Origin: Bacteroidales bacterium | GTDB taxonomy: Bacteria; Bacteroidota; Bacteroidia; Bacteroidales; GCA-2711565 | NCBI GenBank assembly: GCA_028280405.1 | Contig: JANQLW010000038.1 | Location: forward strand, 1 to 48,820 | DNA: 48,820 nucleotides | Direction of reading: 5' to 3' | Part shown: positions 26,647 to 34,940 of the stretch, piece after piece | How the letters are laid out: each line of letters opens with the position of its first letter | Numbering within the stretch: the stretch's first letter is position 1 | Translations under genes and position numbers: made by a program | The notes under the pieces: generated by a model | Told to the model about the DNA's origin: nothing | The model's input: the letters and a program-made list of their open reading frames with translations, nothing else | The model's database searches: none

Positions 26647-28020
26647 ATGTTAAAAAATAGAAAGATTTTATATATAGTAACCATTCTAGTTTGCTTTTAT
26701 AGTTGTGAACTAATTGGTGATTTAGATGAAGTTGACAGTGGTTTTATTATTACTGAAAACAACGCGATAAAAGATGCAGCAACTGCAGAGGTTGTTACGA
26801 AAGGTGTCTACTCTACCCTACGTAACTCAGGAAATGAATTAATTATTGGTGTGGGAGCCTATGTAGGCATAGTTGGAAGACCTCCTTCTTATGCTAATGA
26901 AAGTTATCAAACATTATATGTTAATGATCCGTATATAGATAACTCATTGGTGAAGAATGTTTATGCAGGTCTTTACAGAACTATTCAAAATGCAAATCTA
27001 GCGATTGAAGGTATTGAAAAGTTAACTGATAATCAAATGTCTAGTGATGAACAATCGTCTTATATAGCAGAATTAAGATTCTTACGTGCTACTTGTCATT
27101 TTTATTTACTTCAATTCTATGGTCAACATTATGACATTTCATCTGAATATGGAATAGTACTTAGAACGGAAGTAGCAAGAACAGCCACAGCTATTGCACG
27201 AAATACGGTACAGGAATGTTATGACCATATTATTTCAGATCTTAATTATGCAAGTGAAAATGCTCCAACGCATCAAAAAAGTTATAGAGCTAATCAAGAA
27301 GCAGCAAAAGCTTTAAAAGCAAAAGTGCTATTGCTTAAAGGTGAATATGCATCTGCGGCATCATTAGCTAAGGAATTAATGACAAATACAAGCAGATCTT
27401 TTGATGATAGTTATGAAGGAATGTTTCAAAACATTAATACTTCATCCGAGATATTCTTTGCCCCTTTTGTAAATAAGGCTGAAGATCCTTATGGTTTTGC
27501 AGGTAGATATGCTGCTCGAACTGCAGGATCGGTTTATTCTGTATTAGCTGCCAACGATACTCTAGTTGATGGAAGTCAATCTGCGAGAGCACAAACAACT
27601 AAAGGTTCCTCTCAATTTAGTTCATTCAGATATATTTTAATCCATATGAGATTAAGTGAATTATATCTGATTCATGCTGAAGCTGCTGCAAGAGAAGGAT
27701 CTGGAGTCGATGCTGAAGCATTAGCAAGTTTAAATGCAATAAGGACAAGAACAGCTTTAGGCCTAGCTCCTGCTGCACCAACAACAAAATCTGAATTATT
27801 AGAAGCTATTAGGATAGAGAAAGCTTTAGAATTGTTTAATGAAGGTGGCCAAAGTTTCATTGATTTAGTTAGATACCATAAATTAGGGGATATAACAGCA
27901 TCAACAGTTAAACCAACCTTAACTGACGAGGATAAATTTATCTTACCTATACCATGGGATGATTTAAGAAAATCAGATGGGATAGTAAAACAAAACCCAG
28001 GTTATCCTGATACAATTTAA
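26647..28020 (+). CDS. SusD/RagB-type surface lipoprotein, locus 1
   Basis: 457 residues. The lipoprotein signal ends in VCFYSCELIG, with lipid-modified C19. The fold contains the tetratricopeptide-like helices of SusD, for example ELRFLRATCHFYLLQFYGQH and EAAKALKAKVLLLKGEYASA. The C-terminal RagB-type part has IHMRLSELYLIHAEAAAREG, IRIEKALELFNEGGQSFIDL and LPIPWDDL. It is the lid of the SusC transporter and begins 12 nt after susC. The operon ends in a terminator 9 nt beyond the stop codon. Ligand unknown. Confidence 0.95.
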   Translation: MLKNRKILYIVTILVCFYSCELIGDLDEVDSGFIITENNAIKDAATAEVVTKGVYSTLRNSGNELIIGVGAYVGIVGRPPSYANESYQTLYVNDPYIDNSLVKNVYAGLYRTIQNANLAIEGIEKLTDNQMSSDEQSSYIAELRFLRATCHFYLLQFYGQHYDISSEYGIVLRTEVARTATAIARNTVQECYDHIISDLNYASENAPTHQKSYRANQEAAKALKAKVLLLKGEYASAASLAKELMTNTSRSFDDSYEGMFQNINTSSEIFFAPFVNKAEDPYGFAGRYAARTAGSVYSVLAANDTLVDGSQSARAQTTKGSSQFSSFRYILIHMRLSELYLIHAEAAAREGSGVDAEALASLNAIRTRTALGLAPAAPTTKSELLEAIRIEKALELFNEGGQSFIDLVRYHKLGDITASTVKPTLTDEDKFILPIPWDDLRKSDGIVKQNPGYPDTI

Positions 28021-28028
28021 AAAATGAA

Positions 28029-28055
28029 AAGGGAAGTTGTTCAACTTCCCTTTTT
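28029..28055 (+). terminator. Rho-independent terminator of Sus locus 1
   Basis: GGGAAGTTG (28031-28039) and CAACTTCCC (28042-28050) pair perfectly and are followed by five T residues. It closes the sigma/fecR/susCD operon. Confidence 0.9.
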
Positions 28056-28083
28056 CCTGAGAAACTCAAATACTTATTAAAAA

Positions 28084-28734
28084 ATGAGAAAAGTAATATT
28101 TCTAATCATTTTAGTCTTTTGTTATTGCTTCACTTTTTCACAAAAAGCAAAAGTAAAAATGAATACGATTAATGAAACTTATGAAGGTGAAACCAAGAAA
28201 GGTAAAGCTCATGGGTTTGGTACAGCAACTGGAATAGATAGTTATAACGGTCAATTTAAGAATGGATATCCTCATGGTAAAGGAACTTATGTGTGGAAAA
28301 AATCAAATGTAAAGTTTGTAGGAGAATGGATTAAAGGGAAAAGGCATGGCAAAGGGAAAATGATATATAGTAGTGATAGCATAGTTGAAGGCTATTGGGT
28401 CAAAAACAGATATATTGGACTATATAAAACACCATTTAAACTATTGGACAAAACATCAGAAATAACTAATTGTACAATAAAGAAACTTGAAAGTGAACCA
28501 AATTGTATAAGATGTTATGTCTTAATTAATGATAAAAAAGTGCAAAAACCCAAATTTACAGTACATCCAACTAATGGAAACTATTATAATATTGTTGAGG
28601 CTGGAGATCATATTGAATTACAAAAAGTAACTTTTCCATTTAGAGCAAAATTGTACTATGGAAAACATTATATCGAAATTGAAATATTTCAAGGAGGTAT
28701 GTGGGATTTACGTATGGAAATAAATGAATTATAA
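28084..28734 (+). CDS. Exported MORN-repeat protein
   Basis: 216 residues with a signal peptide (MRKVIFLIILVFCYCFTFSQ). About four MORN repeats cover residues 28-115: YEGETKKGKAHGFGT, YNGQFKNGYPHGKGT, FVGEWIKGKRHGKGK and VEGYWVKNRYIG. MORN repeats form beta-hairpin solenoids that bind proteins or lipids. The C-terminal ~100 residues, with two cysteines (TNCTIKKLESEPNCIRCYVL), match no family I recognise. The gene follows the Sus terminator by about 30 nt and starts a run of exported proteins. A specific role is not inferable. Confidence 0.85.
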   Translation: MRKVIFLIILVFCYCFTFSQKAKVKMNTINETYEGETKKGKAHGFGTATGIDSYNGQFKNGYPHGKGTYVWKKSNVKFVGEWIKGKRHGKGKMIYSSDSIVEGYWVKNRYIGLYKTPFKLLDKTSEITNCTIKKLESEPNCIRCYVLINDKKVQKPKFTVHPTNGNYYNIVEAGDHIELQKVTFPFRAKLYYGKHYIEIEIFQGGMWDLRMEINEL

Positions 28735-29002
28735 AAAACTATCATAATTAATAATTTATTGAACTACATGGTGAATTGAACCAACTTTGGTTTGATTGAC
28801 CTATTTCATTTAGCAAAAGTTTAGTTCATAATTTGGGTTATGGCGGTAGTAGCTAATTTCATTAGCAAACTTTGATTTCTTATAAGCGCCCCTTTGGTTA
28901 TGTTTGGGGTGCTTATATTCTTAATAAAATTGAGATTGTACTAACTCAATTCAAAAAACAAAACAATGATTAGCACCATATCGGAAATGAATAATAAATA
29001 TT
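28735..29002. other. Intergenic stretch with one hairpin
   Basis: No gene is seen. A hairpin at 28881-28917 pairs ATAAGC-GCCCC with GGGGT-GCTTAT around an AT-rich loop, which may end the MORN transcript. The motif TAATTTCATTAGCAAA and a near copy (ATTTCATTTAGCAAAA) occur about 55 nt apart. I see no consensus promoter. Confidence 0.4.
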
Positions 29003-29515
29003 ATGCAAAAACTACATTTACTTAAATGCTTAATTTTTGGTTTTCATTTATTCACGTATGATAACTTTAATTTATATGCAAATAAATTAAAAAGAACTAT
29101 TATGCTCTCTGCTATGACAACAGAAAAGCCCGTCAGTATGAATGCCTTTAAACAAAGGCTAAAGTTTTATGACACGGAAAAGACTATTCAACCTGCTCGA
29201 ATCAATATCCATAAAAATTGGTATAACTATGATCTCGCTCCTAAATGTGACTTTATTAATCAATCAATTTTAAGTCTTGACCTTCCTAAAGATTACCAAT
29301 CAAGAATTACAATCGAATATAAAAGTTATAAAAATGGATATAATCCATCGTATTTGTTCTATAAAAGCAAACTGTTATTTATATATTATGACATTATCCA
29401 CCCAAAAGATGTTACTGATGAAGAACAAGAACTAAAAATATACTTAGAATTTCAAACTTATAATCATCATGCCTATCTGCTAAATCAATTTACTCAAGGA
29501 CTATTTCAATCTTAA
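29003..29515 (+). CDS. Hypothetical exported protein, possibly a cysteine-less DsbD-alpha-like domain
   Basis: 170 residues. The first ~27 residues are hydrophobic (LHLLKCLIFGFHLF) and could be a signal peptide; an internal ATG at codon 34 is an alternative start. The body is one domain of about 120 residues. Its last strand region, FQTYNHHAYLLNQF, aligns without gaps to FQYCNQEGCALGEA of the downstream selenoprotein, with Tyr at both cysteine positions. The preceding SLDLPKDYQSRITIEY parallels the elements before that motif. I infer a structural relative of the DsbD N-terminal domain that has lost redox chemistry. The similarity is short and seen only by eye. Confidence 0.6.
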   Translation: MQKLHLLKCLIFGFHLFTYDNFNLYANKLKRTIMLSAMTTEKPVSMNAFKQRLKFYDTEKTIQPARINIHKNWYNYDLAPKCDFINQSILSLDLPKDYQSRITIEYKSYKNGYNPSYLFYKSKLLFIYYDIIHPKDVTDEEQELKIYLEFQTYNHHAYLLNQFTQGLFQS

Positions 29516-29599
29516 AATAAATCAGTTATGGAAATGTCTGCTAGGATTTAAAATCCTTTTAGGGCATTAAAATCCAGATAATTATAAAAACAATACTCA

Positions 29600-30268
29600 A
29601 TGAAAAAACTATTAAAATCAGCAATATTACTACTCGCAATCGCATTTACTTTAAACGCTTGCAATCAAGCAAACAAATCAAAGCAAAATGGAAAAGATGA
29701 TTCCATGTTTGTTATGGAAGGCTATATTGAAGGAGTCGGAACAGAGAAAATCTACATTCAAAACTGGGATGGACATCGTGATTCTGCTCAGGTAACCGAT
29801 GGGAAGTTTACCTTAAAAACAAAACTTAAAGATCCATGTCTTTCAAAGCTCTATCTGATGAAGAGCCCTTTCTTCACAATGATACTTGCAGAGAATACAA
29901 ACTATACATTAAAAGGAAAAACAGGTTATAATGTAGAGTGTATAGTTACAGGAGGTATAGAACAGGAGTATCTGAATACATTTAATCAGCAAGAAAAAAA
30001 GCTTTCAGAAAAGTATCAGCACTATGAAATGGAAATGAAACTTCGCGAAAAGGGACTTAAAAAAGAAGAAGTTACAGAAATTAGTAATAAGATTAATGAA
30101 TACTACAAAGAGCTACATAAATTACAAGTCAAATTCATTAAAGAGAACCCTAAAGCCCATTATTCAATTGAACTTATTGAAATGTTTGCTTCTGGTGACA
30201 GCAAGGAAGAGATTATGAATCTATTGGCAATAATTGACCCAAAACATAAAAAAAAACATAGATTATAA
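29600..30268 (+). CDS. DUF4369-type lipoprotein; likely the N-terminal half of a protein continuing past an A9 run
   Basis: 222 residues with lipobox LNAC (modified Cys at residue 21). Residues ~35-115 match the DUF4369 beta-domain found at the N-terminus of TlpA-like thiol proteins: MEGYIEGVGTEKIYIQNWDG, then TDGKFTLKTKL and FFTMILAENTNYTLKG. A helical segment follows (LKKEEVTEISNKINEYYKEL). The frame ends abruptly after nine A residues (30248-30256). With eight A residues it would run on as HKKNIDYKNIQALLAEKK into the beta-propeller frame that starts at 30234, giving one 530-residue lipoprotein. Whether the break is slippage, mutation or sequence error cannot be told here. Confidence 0.75.
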   Translation: MKKLLKSAILLLAIAFTLNACNQANKSKQNGKDDSMFVMEGYIEGVGTEKIYIQNWDGHRDSAQVTDGKFTLKTKLKDPCLSKLYLMKSPFFTMILAENTNYTLKGKTGYNVECIVTGGIEQEYLNTFNQQEKKLSEKYQHYEMEMKLREKGLKKEEVTEISNKINEYYKELHKLQVKFIKENPKAHYSIELIEMFASGDSKEEIMNLLAIIDPKHKKKHRL

Positions 30269-31193
30269 AAATATTCAAGCCCTTCTGGCAGAAAAGAAAA
30301 ACGATATCAGTTTAGCCCAATTTATGAAAGGGGTAAACAATGTAACCTATGCGATGGATAAAAATTTTACAGGCAAATCCTTTATGGATATAGAGTACAT
30401 GGATGTTATGTCTAACAACAACCTTTGTGCATTAAAAAAAGGGGGTATAGTTCAAGTTATTAGCCCTACGGGGAAAAAAATTAATGAATTTAAACCAGAA
30501 AAAAAGGGAGTTGCAAGATCACTGGCAGTTGACCAAAACAATCACATATATGTTATGGATATGCTTTTTACTATAGAAAAAGTAAAAACACGAGGCAGAA
30601 TAAGAGAAGTAAAAAAAACGGCCGGTTTAAATGTATTGGTTTATAATTCAAAAGGGGATAAACTGCGCGAATTTCCAATTGCAAAATTAAAAACTGGTCC
30701 CGGTGTAAAAGTTTCAGGAAACAAACTAATTCTCTCTGATATGACAGAGGATATACTAGGAATTTTCGATGCCAGAGATGGCAAATTGTTATCTAAAATT
30801 GAAGGACTTAGTTCTTGTTGTGGTATTTTGGATTTTGATGTAAATGAAAAAAATGAAATCCTTGTTGCCAACCTAAGTGCATTTAGGGTAAACTCTTATG
30901 ATTTAGACGGAAATATAAAACTCACTTTTGGAAATAGAGGAAGAGATATTCTAGACTTCCACGGATGCTGTAACCCTGTTTGTGTTGCATCCTTAAGCAA
31001 TGGAGCAATAGTTACTGCTGAAAAAGACCCAACACGCATTAAAGTATATAGCAAAGATGGTGCAAAACAAATTGAGGGGATAGACGAATTGGTAAAGGGC
31101 TGTACCTACATCCCTATGACCGTTGATTCAAATGATAATTTGTATTTGGCATCTCCGAGTAAAGGGATTGTAAAATGTATTGTGACAAACTAA
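30234..31193 (+). CDS. Six-bladed beta-propeller (NHL-like) domain with vicinal cysteine pairs; probably the C-terminal half of the preceding gene
   Basis: The open frame can start at a TTG (30234) but lacks its own signal peptide, so it is best read as the continuation of the upstream lipoprotein. NHL-type blades are evident: GVARSLAVDQNNHIYVMD, FDVNEKNEILVANLSAFRVN, and TVDSNDNLYLASPSKGIVKC. Two vicinal cysteine pairs occur in SSCCGILDF (30816-30821) and HGCCNPVCVA (30966-30971). Paired Cys or Cys/Sec is a recurring feature of this gene set. The function is unknown; binding of a metal or a redox partner outside the cytoplasm is an inference. A palindrome separates it from the next gene. Confidence 0.75.
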   Translation: MTQNIKKNIDYKNIQALLAEKKNDISLAQFMKGVNNVTYAMDKNFTGKSFMDIEYMDVMSNNNLCALKKGGIVQVISPTGKKINEFKPEKKGVARSLAVDQNNHIYVMDMLFTIEKVKTRGRIREVKKTAGLNVLVYNSKGDKLREFPIAKLKTGPGVKVSGNKLILSDMTEDILGIFDARDGKLLSKIEGLSSCCGILDFDVNEKNEILVANLSAFRVNSYDLDGNIKLTFGNRGRDILDFHGCCNPVCVASLSNGAIVTAEKDPTRIKVYSKDGAKQIEGIDELVKGCTYIPMTVDSNDNLYLASPSKGIVKCIVTN

Positions 31194-31203
31194 ATTGAAC
31201 ATC

Positions 31204-31233
31204 ACCCTACGAGGGTTATAACCCTCATAGGGT
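31204..31233. repeat. Palindrome between the propeller and selenoprotein genes
   Basis: ACCCTACGAGGGTTA and TAACCCTCATAGGGT form a 15-bp stem with one G-T pair and no loop gap. It is followed by AACAAAAAA, not by a T run, so it is not a canonical terminator on the plus strand. It may be a REP-type element or an mRNA-processing or stability hairpin ahead of the ATG at 31251. Confidence 0.7.
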
Positions 31234-31250
31234 TAACAAAAAAGAAGCAT

Positions 31251-32693
31251 ATGAAAAAACTATTAATAACTAGCTTGCTGATCTTAGGCTTCTTAAACCT
31301 AAGCATAGCAAAGGATACTTATAAAACAATTAAGTATTCCAAAATAAAAGCTGACCTTAAGACAACAGAAAACCTTAAGTTTTCTAAAGATGCGCTTTAT
31401 CATTTAGCTTTATTTGGTAAAAAGGCAGAACACAAAATGTGGTTCATCATTGATAAATCAGATATAAACTCACCTGTTTATGATCTTGCTTATTGCGATA
31501 AGGATTGCGACGGATTAGTAGGTGAAGATGGTGAAAAATTGAAATTTAATCAGACTTCTATGGGGAATAATTTCACTATGGAAGATTGGTTAAATCCTTC
31601 AACACAGGAAAAATCTGAACTAAAAATTTATAAAACAATGGGTGGGAACTCACTTCCAATGGCTAATATCATAATCCCAATCCTTGGAGAAAAAACATCA
31701 TGTAATTTAGTTTCAAAGTCTAGCCCGGAAGAAGCTTCCAAAGTTTGGATTGGTTACGAAAAGGAGTTGTATGTTTTTGGTAATGATAGCGGTGAAGCGG
31801 TATTTTTTCGTGGAGATGGAAAAATAAAGAATCATCCTCGTAAAATCCCACTTCATAAAAAAATTTTCGAAGTAGGTTATCCCGGGACAAATGGGTCAAG
31901 ATGGGTTATAGGCGAAACCAGTCTTCCAAAAGGTGAATACTTAAAAGCCACTATAAACTACAAAACAAAATCCGGCAAAAAAAGATCCAATTTCAGTAAA
32001 CTAAGTGAAAGATGTTGAGGAACTCTTTATTACGGACAGGTCTTTGTCCCACAAGATATTTCGACAGGAAATGCAAAATTAAGCATCTCACTACAGGATG
32101 ACACGAAAGCACCATTTAAAGTAAAAGCCTTTACTAAAACAATAACCATTAAAGATGGAAAACCATACCCTGATAAGTATTTAGAAAAACGTATGAAGTC
32201 CGAGGGTTGGAATCCAAATTCAAGTTTGGAAGAGAACAAAAAGAGAATACGTGCAACAAGGATAGCTCAACAGAACAAAGGATATTCAGGGCCTGATCAA
32301 ATACGAATAAGACTTGCTGAATACGGTGGGAAAAGATACAAAGCTGGTTCAGATGTAAAAGTAGATATTTATATAAAAGTTCAAAAAGGATACTATTTCT
32401 ACGGTATTAAAGAAGGAGACACCTATGTAAATACCAAAATGAACTGGGAACTTCCGGAAGGTTTTGAATTTATTTCCAATGTGTGGCCGGAACCTAAAAT
32501 GAAAAAAGAAGGAGAGTTTGAAACACCTTATTATGATAAAGACGTGCATTTCAGAGTAAAACTAAAAACGCCTGCTAATGCTAAACCCGGTGATAAGTTT
32601 AAAGTAAATGTGCTTACCACCTTTCAATATTGCAATCAGGAGGGCTGTGCATTAGGTGAAGCTAATCATGAATTGGAATTCATAGCATACTAA
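31251..32693 (+). CDS. Candidate exported selenoprotein: two-domain protein with Cys255-Sec256 and C-terminal DsbD-alpha-like domain
   Basis: Read through the in-frame TGA at 32016-32018, this is a 480-residue protein. A signal peptide (MKKLLITSLLILGFLNLSIA) precedes a ~235-residue domain of no known family to me. The UGA follows a Cys codon (SKLSERC, then U, then GTLYYGQVFVP). The frame continues with no further stop for 225 codons into a DsbD N-terminal-like domain (about 355-480, GSDVKVDIYIKVQKGYYFYG to FQYCNQEGCALGEA, two Cys). A bacterial SECIS-like hairpin follows the UGA. The Cys-Sec pair is probably a redox or metal-binding centre outside the cytoplasm. A nonsense mutation is the alternative, but intact coding on both sides, the hairpin and a second case next door argue against it. 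Confidence 0.8.
32016..32056 (+). promoter_or_regulatory. UGA codon plus SECIS-like hairpin 1
   Basis: GGACA (32034-32038) pairs with TGTCC (32045-32049) around GGTCTT; a lower stem TCTT/AAGA (32024-32027 with 32053-32056) is possible. The loop reads A-GGUCU, the same as the apical loop of the E. coli fdhF SECIS as I remember it. The first loop G is 21 nt after the UGA, inside the usual bacterial range. This is the signal that would recruit SelB. Confidence 0.75.
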
Positions 32694-32742
32694 TTCATAA
32701 AAATTGAAAAGTAGAAAAATACAACCAAATAACAATATAGCA

Positions 32743-33984
32743 ATGAAAAAAATAACATTAATATTCACATTTTTAATAGCAATTTCAGCTAACATTTATG
32801 CACAAGAAGTAGAAAAACCATTTTCTATCAAAGTTAATGGGAAAGACATTATTTCTAAACCTAACTACACTGGTCCTACTTTATATGACTTTAATAAGGA
32901 CGGACTCAATGATCTAATTGTTGCCACATTTTCTGGCAATTTTAGATTCTACAAAAATGAAGGCACAAATGCAAAACCAGTATACAATAGCTTTACATTA
33001 ATTCAAGCTGGAGGTGAAGACGCCAAAGTACGAAATTGGTGATGTGTTGCCCCCGTTCCGCAGTTTGTGGACTTAAATGGTGATGGCAATATTGATTTAT
33101 TAGCTGCTGGTTATATCGGTTGCGGATATATTTTTTACGGAAATGAAGATGGAAGTTTAAAGAAGCCTGAAATTATATGTAATAAAAAAGGCGAAAAAAT
33201 TATGCTTGGGTCCTATTGGGATGATGATAAAAAGAAATGGATAGATTATAGAAAAGGGTTTTCTAATTTGACCATGATGAAAGCAATTGACTGGGATGAA
33301 GACGGAGATTATGACCTTATATTAAGTTCGCATCCACATGGAAGGCCTCATGAAGGCGTAGGTATCCAACTGGTTATCAATGAGGGGACAAAAAACAATC
33401 CTGTTTTTTCAACTGTTCAAAAAATGGTTATCAATACTCCATATCATGTCGCCAATGCATTCACAGATTGGGATGGCGACGGATTATGGGATATTATAGC
33501 AACCGTTGGAGAATACAAAGAAGCTACTGGGATTTTCTGGTATAAAAATAAAGGAACTAAAGGTGCTCCAAAATTTGATAAAGCACAAACAATATTTAGT
33601 AAAGAAGGATTTGACAAAGCTACAGCTATGAATTTATACGGAGCTTATGTCTCAGCTGCTGATTATAATAATGATGGCAAAGTTGATTTAATTATCGGAA
33701 CTAGTGCATCAAAGGACATTCCCTTAAATTTAACAGAGTCTCAAATTAAAAGACGGGATGAATTAAAAAAAGAGTTGGATAAGTATAATACCAAAAGAAA
33801 TAAAATCTTTGAAAAGTATACGAAGAAATATAAGAATGATTCAGAAAAAGCGTACAACGAAGCTCAGCAAGATAAAACAATGTTAAAAATGATTAAAAAA
33901 TTCAGACCACTATACAAAGAATATTCAAAACTCTTACCTCATCCTACCAAACTATGCCCTGTTTATGTAAGTTTAAAAAAATGA
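32743..33984 (+). CDS. Candidate exported selenoprotein: FG-GAP/VCBS propeller with Sec100-Cys101
   Basis: Read through the in-frame TGA at 33040-33042, this is a 413-residue protein. The signal peptide starts at 32743 (MKKITLIFTFLIAISANIYA). FG-GAP/VCBS calcium-binding blades appear on both sides of the UGA: DFNKDGLNDLIV before it, then FVDLNGDGNIDLL, DWDEDGDYDLIL, DWDGDGLWDIIA and DYNNDGKVDLII after it. The join reads AKVRNW, U, CVAPVPQFVDLNGDG, which keeps the blade spacing. A lysine-rich helix (about 330-385) lies near the end. The stop is a TGA with no hairpin after it, a useful contrast. Surface or periplasmic adhesion-like fold; chemistry unknown. Confidence 0.8.
33040..33072 (+). promoter_or_regulatory. 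UGA codon plus SECIS-like hairpin 2
   Basis: The stem GTTCCGC (33055-33061) pairs with GTGGAC (33067-33072) with the third base, a U, bulged out. The loop is AGUUU. The loop G is 21 nt after the UGA, exactly as in hairpin 1. A bulged U and a loop G-U are the recognised features for SelB binding in the fdhF-type SECIS. Confidence 0.7.
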
Positions 33985-34046
33985 AATTTGCCACATTTTT
34001 TTACTAAATATCATTAACAACACATAAGAATATAAAACATTAACAA

Positions 34047-34579
34047 ATGAAAAAACATATTGCATTTATTGCTTTTGCACTCTTGATCTCCAGCATAGGT
34101 TTTTCTCAAAAAACTAACAAACAGCTGATGAGCTTAAAAGCAGAGGGGAATGATAAATTGAAAGTAAGAATGTTTACAGATCATAAATCTGTTAAAGCAG
34201 GTCAGGAATTTAAGATCGGTTTTTTTTCGATTTGACTCCTAATTGGCATACCTTCGGAACTGATGAAAATGGTTCAAATATGCCAACACAAATAGAACTT
34301 AAACTACCAAAAGGATTTAAGCTAATCAAAACCCATTGGCCGGAAAAGGATTTAGTCCCAGGTAAATATGGTGGCTTTGAGGAATATTATGATAATGATT
34401 TCTATGTAGTTTATACAATCAAAGCTGAAAATGAAATAAGTGGTGAACAAACTTTTAAAGCTGAGCTCAATTGGCAATGCTGCGATCCAAATATGTGTAT
34501 TTTAGGAGAAGCTAAATTGAAAACCAAAGTTTTAATCGGAAAGAGAAAGAAGAACAAACTATTTAAACTTATTAATTAG
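34047..34579 (+). pseudogene. DsbD-alpha-like exported domain interrupted by a frame break at a T8 run
   Basis: The first frame gives a signal peptide (MKKHIAFIAFALLISSIGFS) and the opening of a DsbD N-terminal-like domain (VKAGQEFKIGF), then stops at 34235. The frame beginning at 34232 continues the same domain (DLTPNWHTFGTDENGSNMPT to NWQCCDPNMCILGEAKLKTK). The break falls in eight T residues (34220-34227); one more T would join them through FFFDL and give about 177 residues. The motif has a vicinal Cys pair plus a third Cys. It resembles the C-terminal domain of the selenoprotein encoded at 31251. It may be a pseudogene, a slippage-dependent gene, or a sequence error. Confidence 0.7.
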
Positions 34580-34940
34580 ACAAACATTAAACATGACGTT
34601 TTGATAATTAAATTCTTCTATGCTTTGTTAGAACAGCTTTCGCACTATAATTGATCAAATCTTTTCAGATTTTAGTAGAAAGTAAAATAGTGATATTTAA
34701 ACCAGTTTATATATCACCGGTGTTCTTTGATTGGATTAGGATGAAAATTCAGAATTGATCATTATTGGTGTTTTTTTGTGGAGTACATTGATAAACAGAG
34801 AGTGTCAGGAAGTTAGGCTGAAATTGTAGACTCTTAAATATTAAGTGAGTGGCAGTGGTTATGTTTGGGTAAGTCTAAAAATTTAGCGCACATAAACGAG
34901 TATATAGTTGCTTCCTAAATACCTATTTAAAGAAATAATC
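34580..34940. other. Non-coding stretch
   Basis: About 360 nt with many stops in all frames and no RNA gene or consensus promoter that I can support. It separates the thiol/selenol gene set from the beta-galactosidase remnant. Confidence 0.5.

Noticed and set aside
32193..32693. Separate gene for the DsbD-alpha-like domain starting at an internal ATG (32193)
   Set aside because: It lacks a signal peptide and starts in the middle of continuous coding sequence. The ~58 codons between the UGA and this ATG are also open and protein-like in the same frame.
32016..33042. UGA read as tryptophan (altered genetic code)
   Set aside because: UGA serves as a normal terminal stop in this window (the sigma gene ending at 4329 and the FG-GAP gene ending at 33984), TGG is used for Trp throughout, and no other genes need UGA read-through.
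33982..33984. Terminal TGA of the FG-GAP gene as a further Sec codon
   Set aside because: The sequence after it is AT-rich, forms no stable hairpin and meets a TAA within about ten codons.
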